Positions 1 to 12,844 of a DNA stretch of 64,000 nt are shown here, piece after piece. The notes below the pieces were generated by a model. The model was not told the origin of the DNA, did not search any database, and saw only the letters and a list, made by a program, of their open reading frames with translations. The position numbers and the translations under genes were made by a program. The stretch covers positions 124,001 to 188,000 of the forward strand of contig JAYJMM010000036.1 of NCBI GenBank assembly GCA_037349105.1, read 5' to 3'. Numbering within the stretch: the stretch's first letter is position 1; the number at the start of each line of letters is the position of its first letter. The stretch comes from Limnomonas spitsbergensis. Lineage: Eukaryota; Chlorophyta; Chlorophyceae; Chlamydomonadales.

Positions 1-527
1 GGGAGGACGAGGGAGCAGGTGGAGTGCTTTGGCTGTTGAGAAGCAGGATGGGAGGACAGGGGAGCAGGTGGAGTGCTTTGGCTGTTGAGAAGCAGGATGG
101 GAGGACGGGGGAGCAGGTGGAGTGATTTGGCTGTTGAGAAGCAGGATGGGAGGACGAGGGAGCAGGTGGAGTGCTTTGGCTGTTGAGAAGCAGGATGGGA
201 GGACAGGGGAGCATGTGTAGTCATTTGGCTGTTGAGAAGCAGGATGGGAAGACGGTAGAGCATGTGTAGTCATTTGGCTGTTGAGAAGCAGGATGGGAGG
301 ACAGGGGAGCAGGTGGAGTGCTTTGGCTGTTGAGAAGCAGGATGGGAAGACGGGGAGCATGTGGAGTGCTTTGGCTGTTGAGAAGCAGGATGGGAGGACG
401 AGGGAGCAGTAGGAGTGCTTTGGCTGTTGAGAAGCAGGATGGGAGGACGAGGGAACAGGTGGAGTGCTTTGGCTGTTGAGAAGCAGGATGGGAGGATAGG
501 GGAGCAGGTGGAGTGATTTGGCTGTTG

Positions 528-2563
528 AGAAGCAGGATGGGAGGACGAGGGAGCAGTAGGAGTGCTTTGGCTGTTGAGAAGCAGGATGGGAGGACAGGGG
601 AGCAGGTGGAATGCTTTGGCTGTTGAGAAGCAGGATGGGAGGACGGGGGAGCAGGTGTAGTGCATTGGCTGTTGAGAAGCAGGACGAGAGGACGGGGGAG
701 CAGGTGTAGTGCTTTGGCTGTTGACAAGCAAGATGGGAGGACGGGGGAGCAGGTGTAGTGCTTTGGCTGTTGAGAAGCAGGATGGGAGGACGAGGGAGCA
801 GGTGAAGTGCTTTGGCTGTTGAGAAGCAGGATGGGAGGACGAGGGAGCATGTGGAGTGCTTTGGCTGTTGAGAAGCAGGACGAGAGGACGAGGGAGCAGG
901 TGGAGTGCTTTGGCTGTTGAGAAGCAGGATGGGAGGACGAGGGAGCAGGTGGAGTGCTTTGGCTGTTGAGAAGCAGGATGGGAAGACGGGGAGCATGTGG
1001 AGTGCTTTGGCTGTTGAGAAGCAGGATGGGAGGACGAGGGAGCAGTAGGAGTGCTTTGGCTGTTGAGAAGCAGGATGGGAGGACGAGGGAACAGGTGGAG
1101 TGCTTTGGCTGTTGAGAAGCAGGATGGGAGGATAGGGGAGCAGGTGGAGTGATTTGGCTATTGAGAAGCAGGATGGGAGGACGAGGGAGCAGTAGGAGTG
1201 CTTTGGCTGTTGAGAAGCAGGATGGGAGGACAGGGGAGCAGGTAGATGCTTTGGCTGTTGAGAAGCAGGATGGGAGGACGGGGGAGCAGGTGTAGTGCAT
1301 TGGCCGTTGAGAAGTAGGACGAGAGGACGGGGGAGCAGGTGTAGTGCTTTGGCTGTTGACAAGCAAGATGGGAGGACGGGGGAGCAGGTGGAGTGCTTTG
1401 GCTGTTGAGAAGCAGGATGGGAGGACGAGGGAGCAGGTGAAGTGCTTTGGCTGTTGAGAAGCAAGAAGGGAGGACGAGGGAGCAGGTGGAGTGATTTGGC
1501 TGTTGAGAAGCAGGACGAGAGGACGAGGGAGCAGGTGGAGTGCTTTGGCTGTTGAGAAGCAGGATGGGAGGACGAGGGAGCAGGTGGAGTGCTTTGGCTG
1601 TTGAGAAGCAGGATGGGAGGACAGGGGAGCATGTGTAGTCATTTGGCTGTTGAGAAGCAGGATGGGAAGACGGTAGAGCATGTGTAGTCATTTGGCTGTT
1701 GAGAAGCAGGATGGGAGGACAGGGGAGCAGGTGGAGTGATTTGGCTGTTGAGAAGCAGGATGAGAGGACGGGTGAGCAGATGGAGTGCTTTAGATGTTGA
1801 GAAGCAGGATGGGAGGACGAGGGAGCAGGTGGAGTGATTTGGCTGTTGAGAAGCAGGATGGGAGGACGGGGGAGCAGATGGAGTGCTTTGGATGTTGAGC
1901 AACAGGATGGGAGGACAGGGGAGCAGGTGTAGTGCATTGGCTGTTGAGAAGCAGGATGGGAGGACGAGGGAGCAGTAGGAGTGCTTTGGCTGTTGAGAAG
2001 CAGGATGGGAGGACAGGGGAGCAGGTGGAGTGCTTTGGCTGTTGAGAAGCAGGATGGGAGGACGGGGGAGCAGGTGGAGTGATTTGGCTGTTGAGAAGCA
2101 GGATGGGAGGACGGGGGAGCAGGTGGAGTGCTTTGGCTGTTGACAAGCAAGATGGGAGGACGAGGGAGCAGGTGGAGTGATTTGGCTGTTGAGAAGCAGG
2201 ATGGGAGGACAAGGGAGCAGGTGGAGTGCTTTAGATGTTGAGAAGCAGGATGGGAGGACGGGGGAGCAGGTGGAGTGCTTTGGCTGTTGAGAAGCAGGAT
2301 GGGAGGACGAGGGAGCAGGTGAAGTGCTTTGGCTGTTGAGAAGCAAGATGGGAGGACGAGGGAGCAGGTGGAGTGCTTTGGCTGTTGAGAAGCAGGACGA
2401 GAGGACGAGGGAGCAGGTGGAGTGCTTTGGCTGTTGAGAAGCAGGATGAGAGGACGAGGGAGCAGGTGGAGTGCTTTGGCTGTTGAGAAGCAGGATGGGA
2501 GGACAGGGGAGCATGTGTAGTCATTTGGCTGTTGAGAAGCAGGATGGGAAGACGGTAGAGCAT
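528..2563 (+). repeat. Higher-order block of about 2 kb, copy 1 of 4
   Basis: The order of 49-bp variants from about 528 to 2563 recurs at about 6061-8096 (shift 5533), 9144-11179 (shift 8616) and, with its left part missing, about 1325-2563 at 11606-12844 (shift 10281). In the pair shifted by 8616 the match extends left to about 221/8837. Shared landmarks include a unit with GGGTGAGCAGATGGAG followed by a CTTTAGATG unit, GAGCAACAGGATGG, and the terminal GGTAGAGCATGTGTAGTC unit. The shifts are close to whole multiples of 49 bp, as expected from unequal exchange or replication slippage. Block ends are approximate because I compared variants by eye. Confidence 0.8.
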
Positions 2564-5500
2564 GTGTAGTCATTTGGCTGTTGAGAAGCAGGATGGGAGG
2601 ACAGGGGAGCAGGTGGAGTGCTTTGGCTGTTGAGAAGCAGGATGGGAAGACGGGGAGCATGTGGAGTGCTTTGGCTGTTGAGAAGCAGGATGGGAGGACG
2701 AGGGAGCAGTAGGAGTGCTTTGGCTGTTGAGAAGCAGGATGGGAGGACGAGGGAACAGGTGGAGTGCTTTGGCTGTTGAGAAGCAGGATGGGAGGATAGG
2801 GGAGCAGGTGGAGTGATTTGGCTGTTGAGAAGCAGGATGGGAGGACGAGGGAGCAGTAGGAGTGCTTTGGCTGTTGAGAAGCAGGATGGGAGGACAGGGG
2901 AGCAGGTGGAATGCTTTGGCTGTTGAGAAGCAGGATGGGAGGACGGGGGAGCATGTGTAGTGCATTGGCTGTTGAGAAGCAGGATAGGAGGACGGGGGAG
3001 CAGGTGTAGTGCTTTGGCTGTTGACAAGCAAGATGGGAGGACGGGGGAGCAGGTGGAGTGCTTTGGCTGTTGAGAAGCAGGATGGGAGGACGAGGGAGCA
3101 GGTGAAGTGCTTTGGCTGTTGAGAAGCAAGATGGGAGGACGAGGGAGCAGGTGGAGTGCTTTGGCTGTTGAGAAGCAGGACGAGAGGACGAGGGAGCAGG
3201 TGGAGTGCTTTGGCTGTTGAGAAGCAGGATGGGAGGACGAGGGAGCAGGTGGAGTGCTTTGGCTGTTGAGAAGCAGGATGGGAGGACAGGGGAGCATGTG
3301 TAGTCATTTGGCTGTTGAGAAGCAGGATGGGAAGACGGTAGAGCATGTGTAGTCATTTGGCTGTTGAGAAGCAGGATGGGAGGACAGGGGAGCAGGTGGA
3401 GTGATTTGGCTGTTGAGAAGCAGGATGGGAGGACGGGTGAGCAGATGGAGTGCTTTAGATGTTGAGAAGCAGGATGGGAGGACGAGGGAGCAGGTGGAGT
3501 GATTTGGCTGTTGAGAAGCAGGATGGGAGGACGGGGGAGCAGATGGAGTGCTTTGGATGTTGAGCAACAGGATGGGAGGACAGGGGAGCAGGTGGAGTGA
3601 TTTGGCTGTTGAGAAGCAGGATGGGAGGACGAGGGAGCAGTAGGAGTGCTTTGGCTGTTGAGAAGCAGGATGGGAGGACAGGGGAGCAGGTGGAGTGCTT
3701 TGGCTGTTGAGAAGCAGGATGGGAGGACGGGGGAGCAGGTGGAGTGATTTGGCTGTTGAGAAGCAGGATGGGAGGACGGGGGAGCAGGTGTAGTGCTTTG
3801 GCTGTTGACAAGCAAGATGGGAGGACGAGGGAGCAGGTGGAGTGATTTGGCTGTTGAGAAGCAGGATGGGAGGACGAGGGAGCAGGTGGAGTGCTTTGGC
3901 TGTTGAGAAGCAGGATGGGAGGACGAGGGAGCATGTGGAGTGCTTTGGCTGTTGAGAAGCAGGATGGGAAGACGGGGAGCATGTGGAGTGCTTTGGCTGT
4001 TGAGAAGCAGGATGGGAGGACGAGGGAGCAGGTGGAGTGCTTTGGCTGTTGAGAAGCAAGATGGGAGGACGAGGGAACAGGTGGAGTGCTTTGGCTGTTG
4101 AGAAGCATGATGGGAGGACAGGGGAGCAGGTGGAGTGCTTTGGCTGTTGAGAAGCAGGATAGGAGGACGGGGGAACAGGTGTAGTGCATTGGCTGTTGAG
4201 AAGCAGGCCGAGAGGACGAGGGAGCAGGTGGAGTGATTTGGCTGTTGAGAAGCAAGATGGGAGGACGAGGGAGCAGGTGGAGTGCTTTGGCTGTTGAGAA
4301 GCAGGATGGGAGGACAGGGGAGCAGGTGGAGTGCTTTGGCTGTTGAGAAGCATGACGGGAGGACGGGGGAGCAGGTGTAGTGCATTGGCTGTTGAGAAGC
4401 AAGACAAGAGGACGGGGGAGCAGGTGTAGTGCTTTGGCTGTTGACAAGCAAGATGGGAGGACGGGGGAGCATGTGGTGTGCTTTGGCTGTTGAGAAGCAA
4501 GATGGGAGGACGAGGGAGCAGGTGGAGTGCTTTGGCTGTTGAGAAGCAGGACGAGAGGACGAGGGAGCAGGTGGAGTGCTTTGGCTGTTGAGAAGCAGGA
4601 TGGGAGGACGAGGGAGCAGGTGGAGTGATTTGGCTGTTGAGAAGCAGGATGGGAGGACAGGGGAGCAGATGGAGTGCTTTGGATGTTGAGCAACAGGATG
4701 GGAGGACAGGGGAGCAGGTGGAGTGATTTGGCTGTTGAGAAGCAGGATGGGAGGACGAGGGAGCAGTAGGAGTGCTTTGGCTGTTGAGAAGCAGGATGGG
4801 AGGACGGGGGAGCAGGTGGAGTGATTTGGCTGTTGAGAAGCAGGATGGGAGGACGGGGGAGCAGGTGTAGTGCTTTGGCTGTTGACAAGCAAGATGGGAG
4901 GACGAGGGAGCAGGTGGAGTGATTTGGCTGTTGAGAAGCAGGATGGGAGGACGAGGGAGCAGGTGTAGTGCATTGGCTGTTGAGAAGCAAGACAAGAGGA
5001 CGGGGGAGCAGGTGTAGTGCTTTGGCTGTTGACAAGCAAGATGGGAGGACGAGGGAGCATGTGGTGTGCTTTGGCTGTTGAGAAGCAAGATGGGAGGACG
5101 AGGGAGCAGGTGGAGTGCTTTGGCTGTTGAGAAGCAGGACGAGAGGACGAGGGAGCAGGTGGAGTGCTTTGGCTGTTGAGAAGCAGGATGGGAGGACGAG
5201 GGAGCAGGTGGAGTGCTTTGGCTGTTGAGAAGCAGGATGGGAAGACGGTAGAGCATGTGTAGTCATTTGGCTGTTGAGAAGCAGGATGGGAGGACAGGGG
5301 AGCAGGTGGAGTGATTTGGCTGTTGAGAAGCAGGATGGGAGGACGGGTGAGCAGATGGAGTGCTTTGGATGTTGAGAAGCAGGATGGGAGGACGAGGGAG
5401 CAGGTGGAGTGATTTGGCTGTTGAGAAGCAGGATGGGAGGACGGGGGAGCAGATGGAGTGCTTTGGATGTTGACAAGCAAGATGGGAGGACGGGGGAGCA

Positions 5501-6060
5501 GTAGGAGTGATTTGGCTGTTGAGAAGCAGGATGGGAGGACGAGGGAGCAGTAGGAGTGCTTTGGCTGTTGAGAAGCAAGATGGGAGGACAGGGGAGCAGG
5601 TGGAGTGCTTTGGCTGTTGAGGAGCAGGATGGGAGGATGGGGGAGCAGATGGAGTGCTTTGGATGTTGAGAAGCAGGATGGGAGGACGAGGGAGCAGTAG
5701 GAGTGCTTTGGCTGTTGAGAAGCAGGATGGGAGGACAGGGGAGCATGTGTAGTCATTTGGCTGTTGAGAAGCAGGATGGGAAGACGGTAGAGCATGTGTA
5801 GTCATTTGGCTGTTGAGAAGCAGGATGGGAGGACAGGGGAGCAGGTGGAGTGATTTGGCTGTTGAGAAGCATGATGGGAGTACGGGTGAGCAGATGGAGT
5901 GCTTTAGATGTTGAGAAGCAGGATGGGAGGACGAGGGAGCAGGTGGAGTGATTTGGCTGTTGAGAAGCAGGATGGGAGGACAGGGGAGCAGATGGAGTGC
6001 TTTGGATGTTGAGCAACAGGATGGGAGGACAGGGGAGCAGGTGGAGTGATTTGGCTGTTG

Positions 6061-8096
6061 AGAAGCAGGATGGGAGGACGAGGGAGCAGTAGGAGTGCTT
6101 TGGCTGTTGAGAAGCAGGATGGGAGGACAGGGGAGCAGGTGGAATGCTTTGGCTGTTGAGAAGCAGGATGGGAGGACGGGGGAGCAGGTGTAGTGCATTG
6201 GCTGTTGAGAAGCAGGACGAGAGGACGGGGGAGCAGGTGTAGTGCTTTGGCTGTTGACAAGCAAGATGGGAGGACGGGGGAGCAGGTGTAGTGCTTTGGC
6301 TGTTGAGAAGCAGGATGGGAGGACGAGGGAGCAGGTGAAGTGCTTTGGCTGTTGAGAAGCAGGATGGGAGGACGAGGGAGCATGTGGAGTGCTTTGGCTG
6401 TTGAGAAGCAGGACGAGAGGACGAGGGAGCAGGTGGAGTGCTTTGGCTGTTGAGAAGCAGGATGGGAGGACGAGGGAGCAGGTGGAGTGCTTTGGCTGTT
6501 GAGAAGCAGGATGGGAAGACGGGGAGCATGTGGAGTGCTTTGGCTGTTGAGAAGCAGGATGGGAGGACGAGGGAGCAGTAGGAGTGCTTTGGCTGTTGAG
6601 AAGCAGGATGGGAGGACGAGGGAACAGGTGGAGTGCTTTGGCTGTTGAGAAGCAGGATGGGAGGATAGGGGAGCAGGTGGAGTGATTTGGCTATTGAGAA
6701 GCAGGATGGGAGGACGAGGGAGCAGTAGGAGTGCTTTGGCTGTTGAGAAGCAGGATGGGAGGACAGGGGAGCAGGTAGATGCTTTGGCTGTTGAGAAGCA
6801 GGATGGGAGGACGGGGGAGCAGGTGTAGTGCATTGGCCGTTGAGAAGTAGGACGAGAGGACGGGGGAGCAGGTGTAGTGCTTTGGCTGTTGACAAGCAAG
6901 ATGGGAGGACGGGGGAGCAGGTGGAGTGCTTTGGCTGTTGAGAAGCAGGATGGGAGGACGAGGGAGCAGGTGAAGTGCTTTGGCTGTTGAGAAGCAAGAA
7001 GGGAGGACGAGGGAGCAGGTGGAGTGATTTGGCTGTTGAGAAGCAGGACGAGAGGACGAGGGAGCAGGTGGAGTGCTTTGGCTGTTGAGAAGCAGGATGG
7101 GAGGACGAGGGAGCAGGTGGAGTGCTTTGGCTGTTGAGAAGCAGGATGGGAGGACAGGGGAGCATGTGTAGTCATTTGGCTGTTGAGAAGCAGGATGGGA
7201 AGACGGTAGAGCATGTGTAGTCATTTGGCTGTTGAGAAGCAGGATGGGAGGACAGGGGAGCAGGTGGAGTGATTTGGCTGTTGAGAAGCAGGATGAGAGG
7301 ACGGGTGAGCAGATGGAGTGCTTTAGATGTTGAGAAGCAGGATGGGAGGACGAGGGAGCAGGTGGAGTGATTTGGCTGTTGAGAAGCAGGATGGGAGGAC
7401 GGGGGAGCAGATGGAGTGCTTTGGATGTTGAGCAACAGGATGGGAGGACAGGGGAGCAGGTGTAGTGCATTGGCTGTTGAGAAGCAGGATGGGAGGACGA
7501 GGGAGCAGTAGGAGTGCTTTGGCTGTTGAGAAGCAGGATGGGAGGACAGGGGAGCAGGTGGAGTGCTTTGGCTGTTGAGAAGCAGGATGGGAGGACGGGG
7601 GAGCAGGTGGAGTGATTTGGCTGTTGAGAAGCAGGATGGGAGGACGGGGGAGCAGGTGGAGTGCTTTGGCTGTTGACAAGCAAGATGGGAGGACGAGGGA
7701 GCAGGTGGAGTGATTTGGCTGTTGAGAAGCAGGATGGGAGGACAAGGGAGCAGGTGGAGTGCTTTAGATGTTGAGAAGCAGGATGGGAGGACGGGGGAGC
7801 AGGTGGAGTGCTTTGGCTGTTGAGAAGCAGGATGGGAGGACGAGGGAGCAGGTGAAGTGCTTTGGCTGTTGAGAAGCAAGATGGGAGGACGAGGGAGCAG
7901 GTGGAGTGCTTTGGCTGTTGAGAAGCAGGACGAGAGGACGAGGGAGCAGGTGGAGTGCTTTGGCTGTTGAGAAGCAGGATGAGAGGACGAGGGAGCAGGT
8001 GGAGTGCTTTGGCTGTTGAGAAGCAGGATGGGAGGACAGGGGAGCATGTGTAGTCATTTGGCTGTTGAGAAGCAGGATGGGAAGACGGTAGAGCAT
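6061..8096 (+). repeat. Higher-order block of about 2 kb, copy 2 of 4
   Basis: This matches 528-2563 unit by unit at a shift of 5533 bp. It includes the distinctive shortened unit reading GCAGGTAGATGCTTTGG and the CATTGGCCGTTGAGAAGTAGG unit. To the left of about 6061 the variant order differs from that left of 528, so the copy boundary lies there. It is non-coding minisatellite DNA. Confidence 0.8.
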
Positions 8097-8836
8097 GTGT
8101 AGTCATTTGGCTGTTGAGAAGCAGGATGGGAGGACAGGGGAGCAGGTGGAGTGCTTTGGCTGTTGAGAAGCAGGATGGGAAGACGGGGAGCAGTAGGAGT
8201 GCTTTGGCTGTTGAGAAGCAGGATGGGAGGACGAGGGAACAGGTGGAGTGCTTTGGCTGTTGAGAAGCAGGATGGGAGGATAGGGGAGCAGGTGGAGTGA
8301 TTTGGCTGTTGAGAAGCAGGATGGGAGGACGAGGGAGCAGTAGGAGTGCTTTGGCTGTTGAGAAGCAGGATGGGAGGACAGGGGAGCAGGTGGAATGCTT
8401 TGGCTGTTGAGAAGCAGGATGGGAGGACGGGGGAGCATGTGTAGTGCATTGGCTGTTGAGAAGCAGGATAGGAGGACGGGGGAGCAGGTGTAGTGCTTTG
8501 GCTGTTGACAAGCAAGATGGGAGGACGGGGGAGCAGGTGGAGTGCTTTGGCTGTTGAGAAGCAGGATGGGAGGACGAGGGAGCAGGTGAAGTGCTTTGGC
8601 TGTTGAGAAGCAAGATGGGAGGACGAGGGAGCAGGTGGAGTGCTTTGGCTGTTGAGAAGCAGGATGGGAGGACAGGGGAGCAGGTGGAGTGCTTTGGCTG
8701 TTGAGAAGCAGGATGGGAGGACGGGGGAGCAGGTGGAGTGATTTGGCTGTTGAGAAGCAGGATGGGAGGACGAGGGAGCAGGTGGAGTGCTTTGGCTGTT
8801 GAGAAGCAGGATGGGAGGACAGGGGAGCATGTGTAG

Positions 8837-11179
8837 TCATTTGGCTGTTGAGAAGCAGGATGGGAAGACGGTAGAGCATGTGTAGTCATTTGGCTGTTGA
8901 GAAGCAGGATGGGAGGACAGGGGAGCAGGTGGAGTGCTTTGGCTGTTGAGAAGCAGGATGGGAAGACGGGGAGCATGTGGAGTGCTTTGGCTGTTGAGAA
9001 GCAGGATGGGAGGACGAGGGAGCAGTAGGAGTGCTTTGGCTGTTGAGAAGCAGGATGGGAGGACGAGGGAACAGGTGGAGTGCTTTGGCTGTTGAGAAGC
9101 AGGATGGGAGGATAGGGGAGCAGGTGGAGTGATTTGGCTGTTGAGAAGCAGGATGGGAGGACGAGGGAGCAGTAGGAGTGCTTTGGCTGTTGAGAAGCAG
9201 GATGGGAGGACAGGGGAGCAGGTGGAATGCTTTGGCTGTTGAGAAGCAGGATGGGAGGACGGGGGAGCAGGTGTAGTGCATTGGCTGTTGAGAAGCAGGA
9301 CGAGAGGACGGGGGAGCAGGTGGAGTGCTTTGGCTGTTGACAAGCAAGATGGGAGGACGGGGGAGCAGGTGTAGTGCTTTGGCTGTTGAGAAGCAGGATG
9401 GGAGGACGAGGGAGCAGGTGAAGTGCTTTGGCTGTTGAGAAGCAGGATGGGAGGACGAGGGAGCATGTGGAGTGCTTTGGCTGTTGAGAAGCAGGACGAG
9501 AGGACGAGGGAGCAGGTGGAGTGCTTTGGCTGTTGAGAAGCAGGATGGGAGGACGAGGGAGCAGGTGGAGTGCTTTGGCTGTTGAGAAGCAGGATGGGAA
9601 GACGGGGAGCATGTGGAGTGCTTTGGCTGTTGAGAAGCAGGATGGGAGGACGAGGGAGCAGTAGGAGTGCTTTGGCTGTTGAGAAGCAGGATGGGAGGAC
9701 GAGGGAACAGGTGGAGTGCTTTGGCTGTTGAGAAGCAGGATGGGAGGATAGGGGAGCAGGTGGAGTGATTTGGCTATTGAGAAGCAAGATGGGAGGACGA
9801 GGGAGCAGTAGGAGTGCTTTGGCTGTTGAGAAGCAGGATGGGAGGACAGGGGAGCAGGTAGATGCTTTGGCTGTTGAGAAGCAGGATGGGAGGACGGGGG
9901 AGCAGGTGTAGTGCATTGGCCGTTGAGAAGTAGGACGAGAGGACGGGGGAGCAGGTGTAGTGCTTTGGCTGTTGACAAGCAAGATGGGAGGACGGGGGAG
10001 CAGGTGGAGTGCTTTGGCTGTTGAGAAGCAGGATGGGAGGACGAGGGAGCAGGTGAAGTGCTTTGGCTGTTGAGAAGCAAGAAGGGAGGACGAGGGAGCA
10101 GGTGGAGTGATTTGGCTGTTGAGAAGCAGGACGAGAGGACGAGGGAGCAGGTGGAGTGCTTTGGCTGTTGAGAAGCAGGATGGGAGGACGAGGGAGCAGG
10201 TGGAGTGCTTTGGCTGTTGAGAAGCAGGATGGGAGGACAGGGGAGCATGTGTAGTCATTTGGCTGTTGAGAAGCAGGATGGGAAGACGGTAGAGCATGTG
10301 TAGTCATTTGGCTGTTGAGAAGCAGGATGGGAGGACAGGGGAGCAGGTGGAGTGATTTGGCTGTTGAGAAGCAGGATGAGAGGACGGGTGAGCAGATGGA
10401 GTGCTTTAGATGTTGAGAAGCAGGATGGGAGGACGAGGGAGCAGGTGGAGTGATTTGGCTGTTGAGAAGCAGGATGGGAGGACGGGGGAGCAGATGGAGT
10501 GCTTTGGATGTTGAGCAACAGGATGGGAGGACAGGGGAGCAGGTGTAGTGCATTGGCTGTTGAGAAGCAGGATGGGAGGACGAGGGAGCAGTAGGAGTGC
10601 TTTGGCTGTTGAGAAGCAGGATGGGAGGACAGGGGAGCAGGTGGAGTGCTTTGGCTGTTGAGAAGCAGGATGGGAGGACGGGGGAGCAGGTGGAGTGATT
10701 TGGCTGTTGAGAAGCAGGATGGGAGGACGGGGGAGCAGGTGGAGTGCTTTGGCTGTTGACAAGCAAGATGGGAGGACGAGGGAGCAGGTGGAGTGATTTG
10801 GCTGTTGAGAAGCAGGATGGGAGGACAAGGGAGCAGGTGGAGTGCTTTAGATGTTGAGAAGCAGGATGGGAGGACGGGGGAGCAGGTGGAGTGCTTTGGC
10901 TGTTGAGAAGCAGGATGGGAGGACGAGGGAGCAGGTGAAGTGCTTTGGCTGTTGAGAAGCAAGATGGGAGGACGAGGGAGCAGGTGGAGTGCTTTGGCTG
11001 TTGAGAAGCAGGACGAGAGGACGAGGGAGCAGGTGGAGTGCTTTGGCTGTTGAGAAGCAGGATGAGAGGACGAGGGAGCAGGTGGAGTGCTTTGGCTGTT
11101 GAGAAGCAGGATGGGAGGACAGGGGAGCATGTGTAGTCATTTGGCTGTTGAGAAGCAGGATGGGAAGACGGTAGAGCAT
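8837..11179 (+). repeat. Higher-order block of about 2.3 kb, copy 3 of 4
   Basis: This matches 221-2563 at a shift of 8616 bp, the longest match of this family. The segment 8097-8836 in front of it resembles 2564-3303, but unit losses have altered it; for example one 49-bp unit is missing after the GGGAAGACGGGGAGCA unit near 8185. The block ends at the GGTAGAGCATGTGTAGTC landmark shared by all copies. Confidence 0.8.
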
Positions 11180-11605
11180 GTGTAGTCATTTGGCTGTTGA
11201 GAAGCAGGATGGGAGGACAGGGGAGCAGGTGGAGTGCTTTGGCTGTTGAGAAGCAGGATGGGAAGACGGGGAGCATGTGGAGTGCTTTGGCTGTTGAGAA
11301 GCAGGATGGGAGGACGAGGGAGCAGTAGGAGTGCTTTGGCTGTTGAGAAGCAGGATGGGAGGACGAGGGAACAGGTGGAGTGCTTTGGCTGTTGAGAAGC
11401 AGGATGGGAGGATAGGGGAGCAGGTGGAGTGATTAGGCTGTTGAGAAGCAGGATGGGAGGACGAGGGAGCAGTAGGAGTGCTTTGGCTGTTGAGAAGCAG
11501 GATGGGAGGACAGGGGAGCAGGTGGATGCTTTGGCTGTTGAGAAGCAGGATGGGAGGACGGGGGAGCATGTGTAGTGCATTGGCTGTTGAGAAGCAGGAC
11601 TAGGA

Positions 11606-12844
11606 GGACGGGGGAGCAGGTGTAGTGCTTTGGCTGTTGACAAGCAAGATGGGAGGACGGGGGAGCAGGTGGAGTGCTTTGGCTGTTGAGAAGCAGGATG
11701 GGAGGACGAGGGAGCAGGTGAAGTGCTTTGGCTGTTGAGAAGCAAGAAGGGAGGACGAGGGAGCAGGTGGAGTGATTTGGCTGTTGAGAAGCAGGACGAG
11801 AGGACGAGGGAGCAGGTGGAGTGCTTTGGCTGTTGAGAAGCAGGATGGGAGGACGAGGGAGCAGGTGGAGTGCTTTGGCTGTTGAGAAGCAGGATGGGAG
11901 GACAGGGGAGCATGTGTAGTCATTTGGCTGTTGAGAAGCAGGATGGGAAGACGGTAGAGCATGTGTAGTCATTTGGCTGTTGAGAAGCAGGATGGGAGGA
12001 CAGGGGAGCAGGTGGAGTGATTTGGCTGTTGAGAAGCAGGATGAGAGGACGGGTGAGCAGATGGAGTGCTTTAGATGTTGAGAAGCAGGATGGGAGGACG
12101 AGGGAGCAGGTGGAGTGATTTGGCTGTTGAGAAGCAGGATGGGAGGACGGGGGAGCAGATGGAGTGCTTTGGATGTTGAGCAACAGGATGGGAGGACAGG
12201 GGAGCAGGTGTAGTGCATTGGCTGTTGAGAAGCAGGATGGGAGGACGAGGGAGCAGTAGGAGTGCTTTGGCTGTTGAGAAGCAGGATGGGAGGACAGGGG
12301 AGCAGGTGGAGTGCTTTGGCTGTTGAGAAGCAGGATGGGAGGACGGGGGAGCAGGTGGAGTGATTTGGCTGTTGAGAAGCAGGATGGGAGGACGGGGGAG
12401 CAGGTGGAGTGCTTTGGCTGTTGACAAGCAAGATGGGAGGACGAGGGAGCAGGTGGAGTGATTTGGCTGTTGAGAAGCAGGATGGGAGGACAAGGGAGCA
12501 GGTGGAGTGCTTTAGATGTTGAGAAGCAGGATGGGAGGACGGGGGAGCAGGTGGAGTGCTTTGGCTGTTGAGAAGCAGGATGGGAGGACGAGGGAGCAGG
12601 TGAAGTGCTTTGGCTGTTGAGAAGCAAGATGGGAGGACGAGGGAGCAGGTGGAGTGCTTTGGCTGTTGAGAAGCAGGACGAGAGGACGAGGGAGCAGGTG
12701 GAGTGCTTTGGCTGTTGAGAAGCAGGATGAGAGGACGAGGGAGCAGGTGGAGTGCTTTGGCTGTTGAGAAGCAGGATGGGAGGACAGGGGAGCATGTGTA
12801 GTCATTTGGCTGTTGAGAAGCAGGATGGGAAGACGGTAGAGCAT
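11606..12844 (+). repeat. Higher-order block, copy 4 of 4 (left-truncated)
   Basis: This matches about 1325-2563 at a shift of 10281 bp. The left part of the block is missing, and the junction near 11600 has a unit reading GGACTAGGAGGACGG that is not seen at the equivalent place in the other copies. The same 10281-bp shift continues to the right into the next block, so copy 4 and its right flank moved as one piece. Confidence 0.75.

Noticed and set aside
1158..5795. Very long open frame on the - strand (1545 codons), with others of 1515, 1450, 1185, 1164 and 1123 codons elsewhere in the array.
   Set aside because: They consist wholly of the 49-bp unit read through its three phases. Two or three frames are open over the same bases, starts and stops coincide with one variant unit, and no gene signals are present. 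They are composition artefacts.
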